Part shown: piece by piece, positions 6,489-7,642 of the stretch | How positions within the stretch are numbered: the first letter of the stretch is position 1 | How the letters are laid out: the number at the start of each line of letters is the position of its first letter | Assembly (NCBI GenBank): GCA_012797915.1 | Contig: JAAZOE010000524.1 | Location: forward strand, 1-7,642 | Direction: 5' to 3' | Length of the DNA: 7,642 bases | Source of the DNA: Candidatus Zixiibacteriota bacterium | GTDB lineage: Bacteria; Zixibacteria; MSB-5A5; GN15; JAAZOE01 | Program-made: the position numbers and the translations under genes | Notes under the pieces: generated by a model | The model's database searches: none | What the model was told of the DNA's origin: nothing | What the model saw: only the letters and a program-made list of their open reading frames with translations

Positions 6489-7223
6489 TCAATAGTCCAC
6501 GGCGATCAGGCACAGCCCGCCGGCCGGGGCGACATGCCGAATCGCGCGATGATCTCCGGCGGCGAACACCGTCCGGAACTGCCGCATGGTCATCCGACCC
6601 CGGCCGAGGTCAACCATCGCGCCGACCAGCGACCGGATCATCGTGTGCAGAAACCGGTCGGCCGTGATCTCGTATCGTCCGCTCTCTCCCTCCCAGACCC
6701 ATCGCGACCGATAGACGAGGCACCGATTATCGGGTTTCCGGGAGGCGACCACGCAGAAGGTCGAAAAATCGTGTTCCCCCATAATCAGATCCGCGGCCGC
6801 CTCCATGCGCTTTCGGTCCAGGGGTCCCCGGACTTCCCATATCCGGCCATGCTCCACGACGGTCTCTCTTCCGCCGATCCGGTACTCGTACCGCCGGCAG
6901 ATCGCATCGTACCGGGCATGGAACTCATCCGGGGCGTCTTCCGCCGCGCGGATCAATATATCACTCGGCAAGTGGAAATTCAACCCATCCCGGAGTTTTT
7001 TCGCCGGCAAGCGGCTGGCGGTTCGGAAATTGGCCACCTGGCCCAGGGCGGAAACCCCGGCATCGGTTCGCCCGGCGCCATACAGAGTCTCCCGTTTCCC
7101 GGTCAGTTTTTCGATGGCGGTCTCCAGTTCTCCCTGTATGGTCCGCAGGCGGGGCTGGTATTGCCACCCGGAGAACCCGGCGCCGTCGTATTGAATCGTC
7201 AGTTTGATGTTTCTCCCGGTCAT
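6489..7223 (-). CDS. truA: tRNA pseudouridine(38-40) synthase TruA
   Basis: TruA converts uridines 38-40 in the anticodon arm of many tRNAs to pseudouridine. The 244-aa protein begins with the family hallmark KLTIQYDGAGFSGWQ. It contains the catalytic aspartate D54 in GAGRTDAGVSA (bases 7062-7064), the HARYDAICRRYEYRI segment, the FLHTMIRSLVGAMVDLGRGR helix and the C-terminal APAGGLCL motif (usually APAHGL or APAxGL). Length is normal and no key residue is missing. The ATG at 7223 overlaps the ecfT stop as ATGA and has a G-rich GGGGGA site about eight bases upstream. The ecfT-truA pair is a common bacterial arrangement (in Firmicutes downstream of ecfA genes), which supports both calls. The transaldolase gene follows after 13 bp. 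Confidence 0.97.
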   Translation of the reverse strand: MTGRNIKLTIQYDGAGFSGWQYQPRLRTIQGELETAIEKLTGKRETLYGAGRTDAGVSALGQVANFRTASRLPAKKLRDGLNFHLPSDILIRAAEDAPDEFHARYDAICRRYEYRIGGRETVVEHGRIWEVRGPLDRKRMEAAADLIMGEHDFSTFCVVASRKPDNRCLVYRSRWVWEGESGRYEITADRFLHTMIRSLVGAMVDLGRGRMTMRQFRTVFAAGDHRAIRHVAPAGGLCLIAVDY

Positions 7224-7642
7224 CGGATCATCCCCCGGACAGAGACGATCAAGACCAGCGCCAGCGCGGTTGCGGCGAAGACGATTCCGTCCCGCCGGGC
7301 GAAATGGAGCGGGTGAAGCGAACTGCGCGGCCGGCCGCTGCGGTATCCCCTGGTTTCAATCGCCACGGAGAGCTCATCCGCCCTCCGGAGGGTCGAGAAA
7401 AAAACCGGCAGGACCAGGGACGCGGCCTGTTTTATCCGCGCGCGAGGCCCCCGGCCCGAGGCTCCGCCGCGAATGAACTGGGCCTTGCGAATCGTCTCGA
7501 TTTCATCGGCCAGAACCGGTATAAACCGCAGGGCGATGAAGAGAATCATTCCCAAGTCATAGACTGGCACCTTCAGCCGTCGCAATGGTTTCAAAAGCGA
7601 GACGATCCCCTCGGAGATCGCCACCGGCGAGGTGGTCAACGA
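7220..7642 (-). CDS. ecfT: Energy-coupling factor transporter transmembrane protein EcfT (5' end outside window)
   Basis: EcfT is the membrane scaffold of ECF transporters. It couples two EcfA ATPases to substrate-binding S components for vitamins or metals. The visible 140 C-terminal residues begin with SLTTSP and carry the family's landmarks: a helix with LALRFIP-like sequence (FIALRFIPVLADEI), KAQFIRGG, a hydrophobic LVLPVFFSTLRRADELSVAIETRGY segment, and a final membrane helix (about the last 25 residues). The frame is open to the window edge; an in-frame TTG at 7639 lies within conserved sequence and is not the start. The two coupling motifs usually read Ala-Arg-Gly but here read Ile-Arg-Gly and Thr-Arg-Gly, keeping Arg-Gly in both. 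The TGA overlaps the truA ATG. By the usual order, ecfA genes should lie just upstream, outside the window. The transported substrate cannot be told. Confidence 0.9.
   Translation of the reverse strand, partial: SLTTSPVAISEGIVSLLKPLRRLKVPVYDLGMILFIALRFIPVLADEIETIRKAQFIRGGASGRGPRARIKQAASLVLPVFFSTLRRADELSVAIETRGYRSGRPRSSLHPLHFARRDGIVFAATALALVLIVSVRGMIR

Noticed and set aside
6450..7316. Long plus-strand open frame (about 288 codons) opposite truA
   Set aside because: It has no family resemblance and spans the truA coding region plus parts of two other genes; it is an antisense shadow.

Overview
The window is a gene-dense, GC-rich bacterial chromosome segment (about 60% G+C by eye). Ten protein genes are supported, two of them cut by the window edges. 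There is no sign of mobile elements, CRISPR, tRNA or rRNA. The PurB, short-form Psd, transaldolase, DUF4321 and TatA proteins, together with a CHASE2-type Ser/Thr kinase, suggest a free-living member of a little-cultured, FCB-like or deltaproteobacteria-like lineage. Zixibacteria is a guess from general resemblance only and cannot be proved from this window.

Layout. Positions 1-1930 (+ strand) hold the 3' part of a membrane Ser/Thr protein kinase: an extracytoplasmic CHASE2 sensor, three membrane helices, a Pro/Ala-rich linker and a complete kinase domain. Its stop codon is followed by a perfect 13-bp inverted repeat (1957-1985), which lies between convergent transcription units and probably terminates both. 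Everything else (2033-7642) is on the minus strand. In transcription order the genes are ecfT (partial), truA, a TalC-type transaldolase, purB, psd, pssA, a DUF4321 small membrane protein, tatA and an unrecognised 153-aa protein.

The minus-strand genes are packed like an operon. ecfT/truA is not separated (ATGA overlap), and the same ATGA overlap joins purB/psd and tatA/hypothetical. psd and pssA overlap by 8 bases, and the transaldolase and purB are 1 base apart. The only sizeable gap is 156 bp between pssA and the DUF4321 gene. It contains a good sigma70-like promoter (TTGCCC, 17 bp, TATACT), so DUF4321-tatA-hypothetical may form a separately started sub-operon.

Functionally this is a housekeeping cluster. 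EcfT belongs to vitamin/metal ECF uptake, TruA modifies tRNA, the transaldolase serves the pentose-phosphate pathway, PurB serves purine synthesis, and PssA plus Psd carry out the two committed steps to phosphatidylethanolamine. TatA is a pore subunit of twin-arginine protein export. I see no convincing undescribed defence or mobile system. The best leads are the unknown tatA-linked protein, the internal promoter and the sensory kinase.
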